A program made the translations under genes and the position numbers. Of a DNA stretch of 16,856 bases, positions 1 through 8,584 are shown one piece after another. Within the stretch, counting starts at the first letter, position 1. Each line of letters starts with the position of its first letter. The stretch covers positions 1 to 16,856 of the forward strand of contig JAADGZ010000236.1 of NCBI GenBank assembly GCA_013152045.1, read 5' to 3'. The notes beneath the pieces are model-generated. The model saw only the letters and a list, made by a program, of their open reading frames with translations, did no database searches and was not told the DNA's origin. Origin of the DNA: Gammaproteobacteria bacterium. Its GTDB lineage: Bacteria > Pseudomonadota > Gammaproteobacteria > UBA6429 > Thiohalophilaceae.

Positions 1-37
1 CGGCTCTATCTCTCTGTAATCCTTATTAAAACTAATT

Positions 38-53
38 CGGCATAGTTCTTGCT
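38..53 (+). promoter_or_regulatory. Sigma-54 promoter of flrB-flrC
   Basis: The sequence CGGCATAGTTCTTGCT has GG at 39-40 and GC at 51-52 with exactly ten bases between, and matches the sigma-54 (RpoN) consensus TGGCAYR-N4-TTGCW at all informative positions except the first T. Transcription would start near 64, about 47 bases before the flrB start. In polar-flagellum systems the fleSR/flrBC pair is known to be made from an RpoN promoter under FleQ/FlrA, so this is the expected site. The match is seen directly; use by RpoN is inferred. Confidence 0.75.
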
Positions 54-67
54 CATGTCCTTGTGGC

Positions 68-82
68 GACGCCTTTGGCGTC
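68..82 (+). other. Hairpin at the predicted 5' end of the flrB mRNA
   Basis: GACGCC, a TTT loop and GGCGTC form a perfect six-base-pair hairpin. It begins about four bases after the start site predicted from the sigma-54 promoter at 38-53, so it would sit at the extreme 5' end of the flrB transcript, and it ends 28 bases before the start codon. No T-tract follows, so it is a poor terminator for an upstream gene. It may protect the mRNA end, but that role is inference. Confidence 0.5.
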
Positions 83-110
83 AGATTTCAGGCAATGACA
101 GGAACTTTTC

Positions 111-1334
111 ATGCAGCACGACAGCACTGATTCGCAGAGCCTAAAAGATGCCTTTGCGATCTTCAACCAATTTTCCAGTCAACTGAGTGAATCCTATCGT
201 CAGCTTGAGATCCGTGTGGCTGAACTCAATGAAGAACTACAGGCGGCGCGGGATGAACGCATTCGAGAGCTGACTGAAAAAGAACGTTTGGCTAGTCGCC
301 TGAGCCTGTTGTTGGAGGTGCTTCCCGGGGGCGTCATTGTGCTTGATGGTGAAGGCATTATCCGCGAGAACAATCCTGCAGCAGAGGATCTGCTGGGTCA
401 GCCTCTGTTAGAAGTCAGTTGGAGCGAAGTGATTGGTCGCGCTTTTGCTCCTCGCTGCGATGATGGCCATGAAGTCTCACTGGCTGATGGCCGTCGGGTC
501 AACATTTCAACCTGCCCATTGGGTGCCGAGCCAGGCCAGATTCTGCTGATTACCGATGTTACCGAAATGCGTAGGTTACAGGATCGTCTGGCCCAGCAGC
601 AGCGTCTGGCCTCGATGGGGGAAACCGCCGCTTCACTGGCACACCAGATCCGTACCCCTCTATCCTGCGCCATGCTCTATGCCTCTAACTTAAAACGTTC
701 GCATATGGACGATCCGCAGCGCCAGCAGGTAGCAGAAAAAATATTTTCCCGCCTGCGTCATCTGGAGCAGTTGGTAGACAATATGTTGGTCTATGCTCGC
801 AGTGGCAAAAGTGGAGAAGAATTCTTTACCGCCGATGTGCTATTGACCGATTTGCAACAACTGCTGGAAGTGCAGTTGCAGCCCAGCCATATCCGTTATG
901 CGTGGAAAGATGAAACTGCCGGCCAGCGGCTCTACGGTAACCGGCAGATGATTTTAAGCGGCTTGATCAACCTTGCAGTAAATGCCATTCAGGCTATGGA
1001 ACAAGATGGTGAACTTCAGGCCTTGGCATCGGTGGATGAGGCCGGTCAACTGGAGTTGCGAATCTCGGACAACGGCCCAGGCATTGCGCAGGAAGTGCAA
1101 GACAAATTATTCGATCCCTTTTATACCACTCGCAAGGATGGCACCGGCTTGGGCTTGGCCGTGGTGCAGGCCATTGCGCGTGCGCATAAGGGTGAAGTGA
1201 AACTGGTATCGAAGCTGGGCGAGGGCAGTGCTTTCAGCCTGTATTTGCCGATTTTTCAGTCGCCCCAGCAGTTTGAAGCATCATTAATTACACCCATCCA
1301 GGCTGGCCTGATAAACACGCCACAGATCGCCTGA
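111..1334 (+). CDS. flrB: Flagellar sensor histidine kinase FlrB/FleS
   Basis: Cytoplasmic histidine kinase of 407 residues that should autophosphorylate and pass phosphate to the FlrC regulator encoded just downstream, switching on middle flagellar genes. A coiled-coil-like N-terminus (about 20-68) leads into a single PAS-like domain (about 69-155). The dimerisation and phosphoacceptor helix follows, with His178 in SLAHQIRTPL. The ATPase domain shows the N box (Asn287 and Asn291), DNGPGI (320-325), FDPFYTT (334-340) and GTGLGLA (344-350). No membrane segment is visible, as in the FleS/FlrB group. The ATG at 111 has an AGGAAC ribosome site six bases upstream. The gene lies under a sigma-54 promoter and is separated from flrC by 23 bases. 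The family assignment rests on domain order plus context and is firm. Confidence 0.93.
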   Translation: MQHDSTDSQSLKDAFAIFNQFSSQLSESYRQLEIRVAELNEELQAARDERIRELTEKERLASRLSLLLEVLPGGVIVLDGEGIIRENNPAAEDLLGQPLLEVSWSEVIGRAFAPRCDDGHEVSLADGRRVNISTCPLGAEPGQILLITDVTEMRRLQDRLAQQQRLASMGETAASLAHQIRTPLSCAMLYASNLKRSHMDDPQRQQVAEKIFSRLRHLEQLVDNMLVYARSGKSGEEFFTADVLLTDLQQLLEVQLQPSHIRYAWKDETAGQRLYGNRQMILSGLINLAVNAIQAMEQDGELQALASVDEAGQLELRISDNGPGIAQEVQDKLFDPFYTTRKDGTGLGLAVVQAIARAHKGEVKLVSKLGEGSAFSLYLPIFQSPQQFEASLITPIQAGLINTPQIA

Positions 1335-1357
1335 TAATTTTGTAGTGAGGAACTAGC

Positions 1358-2830
1358 ATGACGATGGACTTAAGCATATTGGTAGTTGAAGACGATGAGT
1401 CCCTGGCGGAAGCATTGCAGGATACGTTACAGATGGCTGGTTACAGGGTATGCATGGCGGAAAATGGGCTGATGGCCCTGCGCTTACTTGAACATGAAGT
1501 GGTGGATCTGATTATTAGTGACATCAATATGCCAAAAATGGATGGCCACAGTTTGTTGAAAAAAGTCCGGCTGCAGTTTTCCGACATTCCTATCATTCTG
1601 ATGACGGCTTATGGCACGATCCAACAGGCGGTGGATGCCATGCGTGATGGTGCTGCCGACTATATGGTCAAACCCTTTGAAGCCGAGGTGCTGGTCAACA
1701 TGGTGGGCCAGTATATTGGAACCGTGCGGGCTGATGAGGAGATGATAGTCGTCGATGAGGTTTCGCAGGAACTGGCGCGTATCGCCATAAAGGTAGCGGA
1801 AAGTGATGCGACTATTATGATCAGTGGTGAGAGCGGGGTTGGCAAGGAAGTACTGGCGCAGTTTATCCATCGTCACTCGTCCCGGCATGAGCAGCCCTTT
1901 GTGGCTATAAATTGTGCCGCCATTCCTGAAAACATGTTGGAAGCGACCCTGTTTGGTTATGAAAAAGGCGCTTTTACTGGTGCCTACAAAGCCTGTCCGG
2001 GTAAGTTCGAACAGGCCCAGGGTGGCACCCTGTTACTGGATGAGATTTCAGAAATGGATCTGGGCTTGCAGGCTAAACTGTTGCGGGTTTTGCAGGAGCG
2101 TGAAGTGGAACGGCTCGGTAGTACCGAGATGATCAAATTGGATGTAAGAGTGTTGGCCACCTCCAACCGTGATATGCAAACCGTGGTCGCTGAAGGTCGG
2201 TTTCGTGAAGATCTTTTTTACCGGCTGAATGTTTTCCCTCTGACCTTGCAGCCCTTGCGTGAGCGCAGTGGTGATATTGTGCCGTTGGCAAAACGTCTGT
2301 TGGAAAAACATGCGCGCAGATCCAGCCAGATCATTCCGGAGCTTTCGCCTGAGGCTTGTACCGGTCTGCTGCGTCATCGCTGGCCGGGTAATATTCGAGA
2401 ATTGGATAATGTGATTCAACGGGCGCTGATCTTGCACAGCGATGCGCTGATTAATGAACAGGATCTGCATTTTGAAGTTGTCACGGGCAATTCTGGTTTT
2501 ACTCACAATACAAGTTCCAGAATAAATCCTGAGATTAGCACTAGCGCAGTGAAGTCAGTATCTGCAGCAACCATCAAAGGTGAAGCAAAGGATGAATCAC
2601 TAAATTCGGATCTGAAACAGCGTGAATGGGATTTGATCCTGGATGCAATCCGTTGTGCCCATGGCAGTCGCAAGCTTACCGCAGAGCGGCTGGGAATCAG
2701 CCAGCGTACGCTGCGTTACAAACTAGCACGCATGCGTGAAGCAGGCATCGTGGTGCCGGGCAGTTCGGATAGTCGTCTGGCTGATCCGGGGGTTGCCGAT
2801 CTGGGCGCGGCTGGTCTGGAAACTGCATAA
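1358..2830 (+). CDS. flrC: Sigma-54 flagellar response regulator FlrC/FleR
   Basis: NtrC-type activator of 490 residues, partner of the kinase encoded upstream. The receiver domain (about 5-120) has the acidic pair Glu11/Asp12 and Asp13, and the phosphoacceptor Asp55 in ISDINMP. The AAA+ domain (about 133-365) carries Walker A GESGVGKE (157-164), the sigma-54 contact loop GAFTGA (204-209), Walker B GGTLLLDEI (222-230) and an arginine-finger region near RFREDLFYRL. A Ser/Thr-rich linker (about 372-418) precedes a Fis-type helix-turn-helix (about 422-462, GSRKLTAERLGISQRTLRYKL). After it comes a short Gly/Ala/Asp tail with loosely repeated LADPG/VADLG segments, probably disordered. The ATG at 1358 has TGAGGA upstream; Met3 is an alternative start. 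Known FlrC/FleR proteins drive fliE-type and hook gene promoters with RpoN, matching the sigma-54 sites here. Confidence 0.95.
   Translation: MTMDLSILVVEDDESLAEALQDTLQMAGYRVCMAENGLMALRLLEHEVVDLIISDINMPKMDGHSLLKKVRLQFSDIPIILMTAYGTIQQAVDAMRDGAADYMVKPFEAEVLVNMVGQYIGTVRADEEMIVVDEVSQELARIAIKVAESDATIMISGESGVGKEVLAQFIHRHSSRHEQPFVAINCAAIPENMLEATLFGYEKGAFTGAYKACPGKFEQAQGGTLLLDEISEMDLGLQAKLLRVLQEREVERLGSTEMIKLDVRVLATSNRDMQTVVAEGRFREDLFYRLNVFPLTLQPLRERSGDIVPLAKRLLEKHARRSSQIIPELSPEACTGLLRHRWPGNIRELDNVIQRALILHSDALINEQDLHFEVVTGNSGFTHNTSSRINPEISTSAVKSVSAATIKGEAKDESLNSDLKQREWDLILDAIRCAHGSRKLTAERLGISQRTLRYKLARMREAGIVVPGSSDSRLADPGVADLGAAGLETA
2812..2827 (+). promoter_or_regulatory. Weak sigma-54 promoter candidate for fliE
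   Basis: TGGTCTGGAAACTGCA overlaps the last codons of flrC and has the required GG-N10-GC spacing, but matches only about eight of eleven informative consensus positions. It would start transcription near 2838, about 50 bases before fliE. Hits of this quality also occur by chance in the window, so the call rests mainly on fliE being an RpoN/FlrC target in related polar systems. Confidence 0.3.
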
Positions 2831-2887
2831 TGCTGTTTAGCGCCAAACTTTTGACGAAAACGAATCTGATCTCCCCAGGGTATTGAT

Positions 2888-3214
2888 ATGACAAACGCAA
2901 TTACTTCCGATGCACTGTTGCTACAAATGCGCGCCATGGCCAGTGCAGCACAGGCAAAAAATGCCGAACCAGTTGCCGGAGCTGGGGCGGCGAGTGACTT
3001 TTCTGAATTATTGAAACAATCTATCGACAAGGTCAACGAGACACAAATGGGAGCCAAAAAAATTACCGATGCTTTTCAGCAAGGTGATCCGAATGTGCAA
3101 ATGTCCGAAGTAATGGTCGCCTTACAAAAATCCAATGTCTCATTCCAGGCCATGCTGCAGGTGCGTAACAAACTGGTGAACGCTTATCAGGAGATTATGA
3201 ATATGCCGGTATGA
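2888..3214 (+). CDS. fliE: Flagellar hook-basal body protein FliE
   Basis: Small exported rod-base component of 108 residues that links the MS ring to the proximal rod. It has the usual FliE length and layout: a variable Ala-rich N-terminus (about 1-35), then an amphipathic helical region with SDFSELLKQSIDKVNETQ (about 37-54), and the conserved C-terminal part with VNAYQEIMNMPV at the very end. No cleavable signal peptide is visible, as expected for export by the flagellar type III machine. The ATG at 2888 has a modest AGGG-type ribosome site. It is the first structural gene after flrC, with fliF 67 bases downstream, the standard order. Confidence 0.93.
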   Translation: MTNAITSDALLLQMRAMASAAQAKNAEPVAGAGAASDFSELLKQSIDKVNETQMGAKKITDAFQQGDPNVQMSEVMVALQKSNVSFQAMLQVRNKLVNAYQEIMNMPV

Positions 3215-3281
3215 TAGGTCTGTCAGCAATGAAGCACTTTTTCCTGTTACTTACGCATATACATAATAAACGAAGAAAGAT

Positions 3282-4910
3282 ATGGACCTGGTAAAAACAG
3301 AACAGCTTAACGGCTCCTTCATGGGAATGCTGGAATTGCCGGTGGTACGCCAAATGGGCCTGTTGGTGGGACTGGCTGCCAGTATTGCTATTGGGGTTGC
3401 GGTTGTTCTCTGGTCACAGACACCGACCTTTAATATTCTTTACAGTAATGTCACGGCGCAGGATGCCCAGGCTATGGCCGAGATATTGAAACGCAATAAT
3501 ATCGAATTTCGGCTGGACCCGGATTCCGGTGCGATTATGGTTGAATCGGGCAAAACCAGTGAAGCGATGCTGAAACTGGCGGCAGAAAATTTGCCACAAA
3601 GTAGTGGCGAAGGTTTTGAAATTATGGATAAGGAGCAGGGCTTTGGTTCCAGTGCCTTTATCCAGAATGTCCGTTATCAGCGGGCGAGGGAGGGTGAATT
3701 AGCACGTACCATCAGGTCGATTACTGCCGTCGAGAATGCCCGCGTGCACCTGGCTTTGCCCAGGGAATCCGCCTTTGTGCGCAACCGCAAGAAGCCCAGC
3801 GCTTCGGTGATGATTAAGCTGGCACCAGGGCGGCGTTTGGAAAAGGAACAGATTGCTGCTATTACGCATCTGGTGGCTTCCAGTGTGACCAATCTTGAAG
3901 CCTCACAAGTTACCCTGGTCGATGATCGAGGACGCTTGTTGTCATCGGATGATGATAAAACTGATTTGGCGATGACCGCCAATGAATTTGAATATACTCG
4001 CAAGCTGGAACAGAATTATATTCAGCGTATTGAACACCTATTAGCGCCTCTAGTGGGCATCAATGGCGTTCGCGCCCAGGTCAACGCCGACCTGGATTTC
4101 ACCCAGACTGAATCGACCCAGGAACAGTTTAATCCGGACTTGCCGGCTCTGCGTAGTGAGCAGAAGACAGAAGAACAGAGCAAGGGCGTGCAGAGCGAAG
4201 GAGGTATTCCTGGTGCCTTGAGTAATGAACCCCCGGGCAAGGCGGTGGCACCGGAAGAGGTAACCAATAAAGACAAGACAGCGGCAGAAAAACGGATCGT
4301 CGAAGGGCCAAGCAAGCTAAAGAAACGTTCGATACGGAACTTTGAGCTGGACAAGATGATTAGTCATACTCGCCACAGTACAGGGGGCATTCGTCGCCTT
4401 TCGGTCGCGGTAGTGCTGGATGTGAAAAGCGGCAAAGATGCAGAAGGCAATCCGATTGAGATCCCCTATACCGATGTAGAACTGGCGCGATTTACCAGCC
4501 TGGTAAAAGAGGCGGTAGGATTTAATGTGATGCGAGGTGATAGTGTCAAAGTCATTAATGCGGCCTTCCTGCCAACCGAAAAAATGCCGGAAATTCCGGA
4601 TATTCCAATTTGGGAACAGTCCTGGTTCTGGTCGATACTCAAACAACTGGCGGCAGCCGTCATGGTGATGTTCCTGGTATTTGGAGTTTTACGTCCGATC
4701 ATGCGTCATCTTGCTACCCAACCAAAACAGATTGTGGTGAATGAAGAAGGTGAAGAAATTCCTGAAGATCAACTGACCCTGAGCCATGAAACAGGTGGCC
4801 GTTTACCTAAACCCTCGACCTATGAAGATAACCTGACGATGGCCAAGTCATTGGCCAGTCAGGAACCAAAGCGGGTTGCGCAGGTCGTCAAGGGCTGGAT
4901 TGAAGACTGA
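3282..4910 (+). CDS. fliF: Flagellar MS-ring protein FliF
   Basis: Integral membrane protein of 542 residues that builds the MS ring, the base on which rotor and export gate assemble. There are two membrane segments, about 24-45 and 449-470, bracketing a large periplasmic region. That region contains the ring-building motifs (about 50-225, with FNILYSNV and GSSAFIQNVRYQRAREGELART) and a hydrophilic, charged stretch (about 285-350). The cytoplasmic tail ends with acidic linkers and the FliG-binding segment SLASQEPKRVAQVVKGWIED (523-542). Length is typical. The start at 3282 has only a purine-rich GAAGAAAG upstream. It stops five bases before fliG begins, so translation is probably coupled. Confidence 0.96.
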   Translation: MDLVKTEQLNGSFMGMLELPVVRQMGLLVGLAASIAIGVAVVLWSQTPTFNILYSNVTAQDAQAMAEILKRNNIEFRLDPDSGAIMVESGKTSEAMLKLAAENLPQSSGEGFEIMDKEQGFGSSAFIQNVRYQRAREGELARTIRSITAVENARVHLALPRESAFVRNRKKPSASVMIKLAPGRRLEKEQIAAITHLVASSVTNLEASQVTLVDDRGRLLSSDDDKTDLAMTANEFEYTRKLEQNYIQRIEHLLAPLVGINGVRAQVNADLDFTQTESTQEQFNPDLPALRSEQKTEEQSKGVQSEGGIPGALSNEPPGKAVAPEEVTNKDKTAAEKRIVEGPSKLKKRSIRNFELDKMISHTRHSTGGIRRLSVAVVLDVKSGKDAEGNPIEIPYTDVELARFTSLVKEAVGFNVMRGDSVKVINAAFLPTEKMPEIPDIPIWEQSWFWSILKQLAAAVMVMFLVFGVLRPIMRHLATQPKQIVVNEEGEEIPEDQLTLSHETGGRLPKPSTYEDNLTMAKSLASQEPKRVAQVVKGWIED

Positions 4911-4915
4911 AGCTT

Positions 4916-5935
4916 ATGGCCAATGAGGCAAAACAGACAAAGAAGTTGACGGGTATTGAGCGCACAGCGGTGCTGTTGATGACCCTGGGTGAACAGGATG
5001 CGGCAGAAATCATGAAGCTGCTGAATCCTAAGGAAGTCCAGAAAATCGGTGAGGCTATGGCCGGGCTGGGCAGTGTCGGTCGGGATACGGTAGATGATGT
5101 GCTGAGTGAGTTCTGTGATACGGTCGATGAGCAAACGGCGCTGGGTATTGGTAACGAAGAATACCTGCGCAATGTGCTGATTAATGCTCTGGGGGAAGAT
5201 AAGGCGGGTAATATTATCGATCGCATTCTCATGGGCCACGATGCCAAAGGACTGGAAACCCTGAAATGGATGGAGGCACGCTCGGTGGCCGAACTGATCC
5301 GGCTTGAGCATCCACAGATCATTTCCATTATTCTCTCCTATCTTGAAAGCGATCATGCGGCAGAAATTCTGGCGGCATTGCCTGAGAACATGCAAACTGA
5401 CGTACTGATTCGAATAGCAACCTTGGATGGTATTCAGCCTGCGGCTTTACATGAGTTGGATGAAATGTTGGAGAAACAGTTTGCCGGTAATTCTGACAGC
5501 CTGAAATCCGCTGGCATGGGTGGCATCAAGACGGCCGCTAACCTGCTTAACTTCCTGGACTCCGCACTGGAAAATCAGATGATGGAAAAACTCAAGGAAG
5601 CGGATGAAGAACTGGGACAGAATATCCAGGATCTGATGTTTGTCTTTGATAACCTCATCGACGTGGATGACCGTGGTATTCAGGCGCTATTGCGTGAAAT
5701 TTCTTCCGAGAATTTAATTGTTGCCCTGAAGGGTGCCGATGAAGAAGTGAAAGAGAAAATTATCAAAAATATGTCCAAGCGTGCTGCGGAAATGCTGCGC
5801 GATGATCTGGAAGCCAAGGGGCCGGTGCGTTTGAGTGAAGTAGAAGCTGCGCAAAAGGAAATCCTGTCTATCGCTCGTCGTATGGCGGAGTCCGGTGAAA
5901 TTTCACTCGGTGGTGGAGGTGATGATTTTGTCTGA
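4916..5935 (+). CDS. fliG: Flagellar motor switch protein FliG
   Basis: Rotor protein of 339 residues that receives torque from the stator and sits on FliF. The N-terminal FliF-binding domain starts with LTGIERTAVLLMTLGEQDAAEI (11-32), the middle domain carries the EHPQ motif (131-134), and a Gly hinge (about 199-204, AGMGGI) precedes the C-terminal torque domain. The charged residues known to act in torque in E. coli FliG all have counterparts here: Lys272, Arg289, Asp296, Asp297 and Arg305. Motor function is therefore expected to be intact. The ribosome site is weak, fitting coupling to fliF five bases upstream. The 3' end overlaps the start of fliH by eight bases. Confidence 0.97.
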   Translation: MANEAKQTKKLTGIERTAVLLMTLGEQDAAEIMKLLNPKEVQKIGEAMAGLGSVGRDTVDDVLSEFCDTVDEQTALGIGNEEYLRNVLINALGEDKAGNIIDRILMGHDAKGLETLKWMEARSVAELIRLEHPQIISIILSYLESDHAAEILAALPENMQTDVLIRIATLDGIQPAALHELDEMLEKQFAGNSDSLKSAGMGGIKTAANLLNFLDSALENQMMEKLKEADEELGQNIQDLMFVFDNLIDVDDRGIQALLREISSENLIVALKGADEEVKEKIIKNMSKRAAEMLRDDLEAKGPVRLSEVEAAQKEILSIARRMAESGEISLGGGGDDFV

Positions 5936-6572
5936 TACTGTGAAAGCCTCAGCCAAGGGCGCGGCGATAGCCTATCAGCGCTGGGAACTTCCTGATGTGG
6001 GTCGGGATCTCAGCAACGAGACAGAGGCTGGACTGCCAACGGCAGCTGAAATCGAGTCCATCCAGAAACAGGCTTATAGCGAAGGCCATGAGTCCGGTTA
6101 TCGCGATGGTCATGTAAAGGGACTGGCGCAGGGGGACACGGAGGTCAGGCAAAAGGCAGAAACGTTTCAGGAATTAATACAGACGTTGGATATGCCCTTT
6201 GATGAACTGGATGAGCAGGTCATTGAGCAGACGGCGCAACTGGCCATAGCAGTAGCACGCCAGATTATTCGGCGTGAATTGCACACCGATCCCGATCAGG
6301 TGGTGGCGGTGGTGCGTGACGCGTTGAAAGCCCTGCCGGTGGCGGCAAGAAAAATCCGCGTCTTCCTGCATCCCGATGACGCGGTGCTAGTGCGAGAGGT
6401 ATTGTCGCTGCATGATGATGACAGTCAGACCTGGCGAATTATTGAAGATCCGCTGCTGAGTCGAGGCGGCTGTAAAATAAACAGTGAAAATTCAACCATA
6501 GATGCAAGCGTGGAAATGCGCCTGCAACGGCTTATTACCGGAATTATGGGTGGCGAGCGTGTGCGTGACTGA
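5928..6572 (+). CDS. fliH: Flagellar export ATPase regulator FliH
   Basis: Peripheral stalk protein of 214 residues that holds the FliI ATPase and docks it at the export gate. The family hallmark is clear: Gly53, 57, 61, 65 and 69 form an unbroken GxxxG ladder. Before it lies a Trp-containing N-terminal motif (YQRWELPD, 16-23) of the kind that docks FliH to FlhA or the C ring. The C-terminal domain (about 95-205) resembles the ATP synthase delta/stalk-type fold. I place the start at the TTG at 5928 because GGAGGT at 5915-5920 lies seven bases before it. The ATG at 5922 is only one base from that site, and the ATG at 5895 lies deep in fliG. With TTG the overlap with fliG is eight bases; it also overlaps fliI. 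Confidence 0.88.
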   Translation: MSDTVKASAKGAAIAYQRWELPDVGRDLSNETEAGLPTAAEIESIQKQAYSEGHESGYRDGHVKGLAQGDTEVRQKAETFQELIQTLDMPFDELDEQVIEQTAQLAIAVARQIIRRELHTDPDQVVAVVRDALKALPVAARKIRVFLHPDDAVLVREVLSLHDDDSQTWRIIEDPLLSRGGCKINSENSTIDASVEMRLQRLITGIMGGERVRD

Positions 6573-7968
6573 AGTGAATCATAGAGATCGGCGCAGCCAG
6601 TCCTGGATTGATGGCCTACAGTTGATTGAAGCGCGGTTGGTGAATATTGATCATGTCGTAGTGGAAGGCCGCTTGAGCCGGATGGTGGGCATGACCCTTG
6701 AAGCGGTGGGTTGTCAGTCGGTGATTGGCGCACGCTGCATGGTGGCTAGCCAGGATGGACGCGACATCGAAGCCGAAGTGGTGGGTTTTTCAGGCGAGCG
6801 CCTGTATCTGATGCCCATTGGCAGCCTCAGTGGTATCCATCCCAATGCTCGCGTCATCCCCAGTGAACACTTGTATGAGGCCGAGGTGGGCGACGCCATG
6901 CTCGGAAGAGTCCTGGATGGTTCCGGTCGGCCGTTGGATAACAAGGGACCGCTGGAAACCACAGAAAACAAACCTTTGATAGGTATACCGGTGAACCCAC
7001 TGGAGCGCGCCGCCATCAGTGCGCCGCTGGACGTAGGGGTGCGTGCCATCAATGCGCTATTGAGCGTAGGCCGAGGGCAGCGTATGGGCCTGTTTGCCGG
7101 GTCTGGGGTAGGTAAGAGCGTCTTGCTAGGCATGATGACGCGCTACACCACTGCCGATGTCATTGTCGTCGGTATGATCGGTGAACGTGGCCGGGAAGTA
7201 AAAGAATTCATTGATAATATCCTCGGCCCGGAAGGTATGGCGCGGGCGGTGGTGGTGGCCGTACCGGCAGATCAGACGCCGGTTATGCGCATGCATGGGG
7301 CCATGCTGGCGACCAGTATTGCCGAATACTTTCGCGACCAGGGCAAGCATGTTTTATTGTTGATGGACTCCCTCACTCGCTTTGCCCAGGCGCAACGGGA
7401 AATTGCCCTGGCGATTGGTGAGCCACCGGTGACCAAGGGCTATCCGCCCTCGGTATTTGCCCGTTTGCCGCAACTGGTTGAGCGGGCTGGTAACGGTCGC
7501 CCGGGGGGCGGTTCGATTACAGCATTTTATACCGTATTAACCGAAGGTGATGACCAGCAGGATCCTATTGCCGATGCCGCACGCGCTATTCTTGACGGTC
7601 ATATTGTTCTTTCCCGTGCGCTGGCTGACAGCGGACACTACCCGGCGATTGACGTAGAAGCTTCGATCAGCCGCGCCATGGTTGATATTGTCGATCCCGC
7701 ACATATGAGTATTGTGCAGAACTTTAAGCGGATTTATTCAGTCTATCAGCGTAACCTGGATTTAATTTCCGTGGGTGCCTATTCCCAGGGTGGTGATACC
7801 CGTATTGATGAGTCAATTATGATGCAGCCACGGATGATGCAGTTTCTACAGCAGGATCTGCGCGAAGCGGTAAACTGGGAACAGAGCTTGCAAGGTCTGG
7901 TTGATGTCTTTGCCCAGGCGCAGCAGGAAGAGAGCGGCAATAACGTTCCCCTGGCGGTTGCCCAATGA
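6565..7968 (+). CDS. fliI: Flagellar export ATPase FliI
   Basis: F1-beta-like ATPase that powers and orders export through the flagellar type III gate, 467 residues from the GTG at 6565. It has Walker A AGSGVGKS (178-185), the GERGREV segment with the catalytic glutamate (206-212), Walker B LLLMDS (264-269) and the family signature beginning [18 protein letters not shown] (292-309). The reading frame is open upstream to an ATG at 6502 inside fliH, but that would add residues unlike any FliI. Several GTG codons (6550, 6559, 6565, 6574) are possible. I chose 6565 because it gives an eight-base overlap with fliH, like the fliG-fliH junction, and a near-usual length. The exact start is uncertain; the identity is not. 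Confidence 0.95.
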   Translation: MTEVNHRDRRSQSWIDGLQLIEARLVNIDHVVVEGRLSRMVGMTLEAVGCQSVIGARCMVASQDGRDIEAEVVGFSGERLYLMPIGSLSGIHPNARVIPSEHLYEAEVGDAMLGRVLDGSGRPLDNKGPLETTENKPLIGIPVNPLERAAISAPLDVGVRAINALLSVGRGQRMGLFAGSGVGKSVLLGMMTRYTTADVIVVGMIGERGREVKEFIDNILGPEGMARAVVVAVPADQTPVMRMHGAMLATSIAEYFRDQGKHVLLLMDSLTRFAQAQREIALAIGEPPVTKGYPPSVFARLPQLVERAGNGRPGGGSITAFYTVLTEGDDQQDPIADAARAILDGHIVLSRALADSGHYPAIDVEASISRAMVDIVDPAHMSIVQNFKRIYSVYQRNLDLISVGAYSQGGDTRIDESIMMQPRMMQFLQQDLREAVNWEQSLQGLVDVFAQAQQEESGNNVPLAVAQ

Positions 7969-8055
7969 CATTACTAAATGTGATGTATAGAAAATTAATT
8001 CAGGGACGCTATTAGCGGCAGGGATAGGGATACCATCAATAATAAGGCGAACACT

Positions 8056-8499
8056 ATGAAAAAATCCAGCCGTATCCAGCCATTGAAAAATTTGGCTTCC
8101 CGGCATGAACAGCAGGCCGCACGGGTACTGGGCCAGTCGCAAACGCAGCTAGGACAACAGCAGGTTCGCTTACAGGAACTCTTTAGCTATCGGCAAGAAT
8201 ATCAACAGCGTTTTCATCTGCAGGCAAAAAACGGCATAGGCGGGGCACAGTTGCAGGCCTATCAATCTTTTATGCAACAACTGGATGAAGCCATTCGTCA
8301 GCAGCGGAGCCAGGTCGAACAATCTGAACAGGCCTGCCACACGGTCACCGCGCAGTGGCGTGAAAAACATATACGCACCCAGGTTCTGGATAAAACCATT
8401 CAACGTTTGCGCGTAAAAGAAGATCAGCAGGCGGAAAAAATTCAGCAACGCGAAATCGACGATCGGGCGAGTAATCGCCATTATTCAACACTGGAGTGA
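8056..8499 (+). CDS. fliJ: Flagellar export chaperone and stalk protein FliJ
   Basis: Soluble, almost wholly alpha-helical protein of 147 residues, rich in Gln, Arg and Glu with heptad-like spacing throughout, as expected for the antiparallel coiled coil of FliJ. That protein fits into the FliI hexamer like the ATP synthase gamma subunit and escorts export chaperones. The typical N-terminal pattern MKKSSRIQPLKNLASRHEQQAA is followed by paired long helices (about 15-65 and 72-140). The length is usual for the family. Sequence alone is weak evidence in this fast-evolving family, but position between fliI and fliK settles it. An AAGGCG ribosome site precedes the ATG. The 87-base gap after fliI is wider than elsewhere in the cluster. 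Confidence 0.88.
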   Translation: MKKSSRIQPLKNLASRHEQQAARVLGQSQTQLGQQQVRLQELFSYRQEYQQRFHLQAKNGIGGAQLQAYQSFMQQLDEAIRQQRSQVEQSEQACHTVTAQWREKHIRTQVLDKTIQRLRVKEDQQAEKIQQREIDDRASNRHYSTLE

Positions 8500-8528
8500 T
8501 TGGCAGAAATTAAAGTAGCCAACAAAAC

Positions 8529-8544
8529 TGGCATATGCTTTGCA
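8529..8544 (+). promoter_or_regulatory. Strong sigma-54 promoter of fliK
   Basis: TGGCATATGCTTTGCA matches the RpoN consensus TGGCAYR-N4-TTGCW at every informative position, with GG at 8530-8531 and GC at 8542-8543, and is preceded by the preferred pyrimidine. It lies in the 85-base gap between fliJ and fliK. Transcription would begin near 8555, about 30 bases before the fliK ATG. FlrC is the natural activator. This is the clearest promoter in the window. Confidence 0.87.
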
Positions 8545-8584
8545 TTTTATCCCACAGGAACAATTAATGTGAATGTGAGGAATC

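Noticed and set aside
6502..6564. FliI start at the ATG at 6502.
   Set aside because: It adds 21 residues encoded within the conserved end of fliH with no match to FliI N-termini.
8002..8017. Sigma-54-like site before fliJ (AGGGACGCTATTAGCG).
   Set aside because: Spacing is right but the first T, the C after GG, the second T of TTGC and the final W are wrong. It is at chance level in this window.
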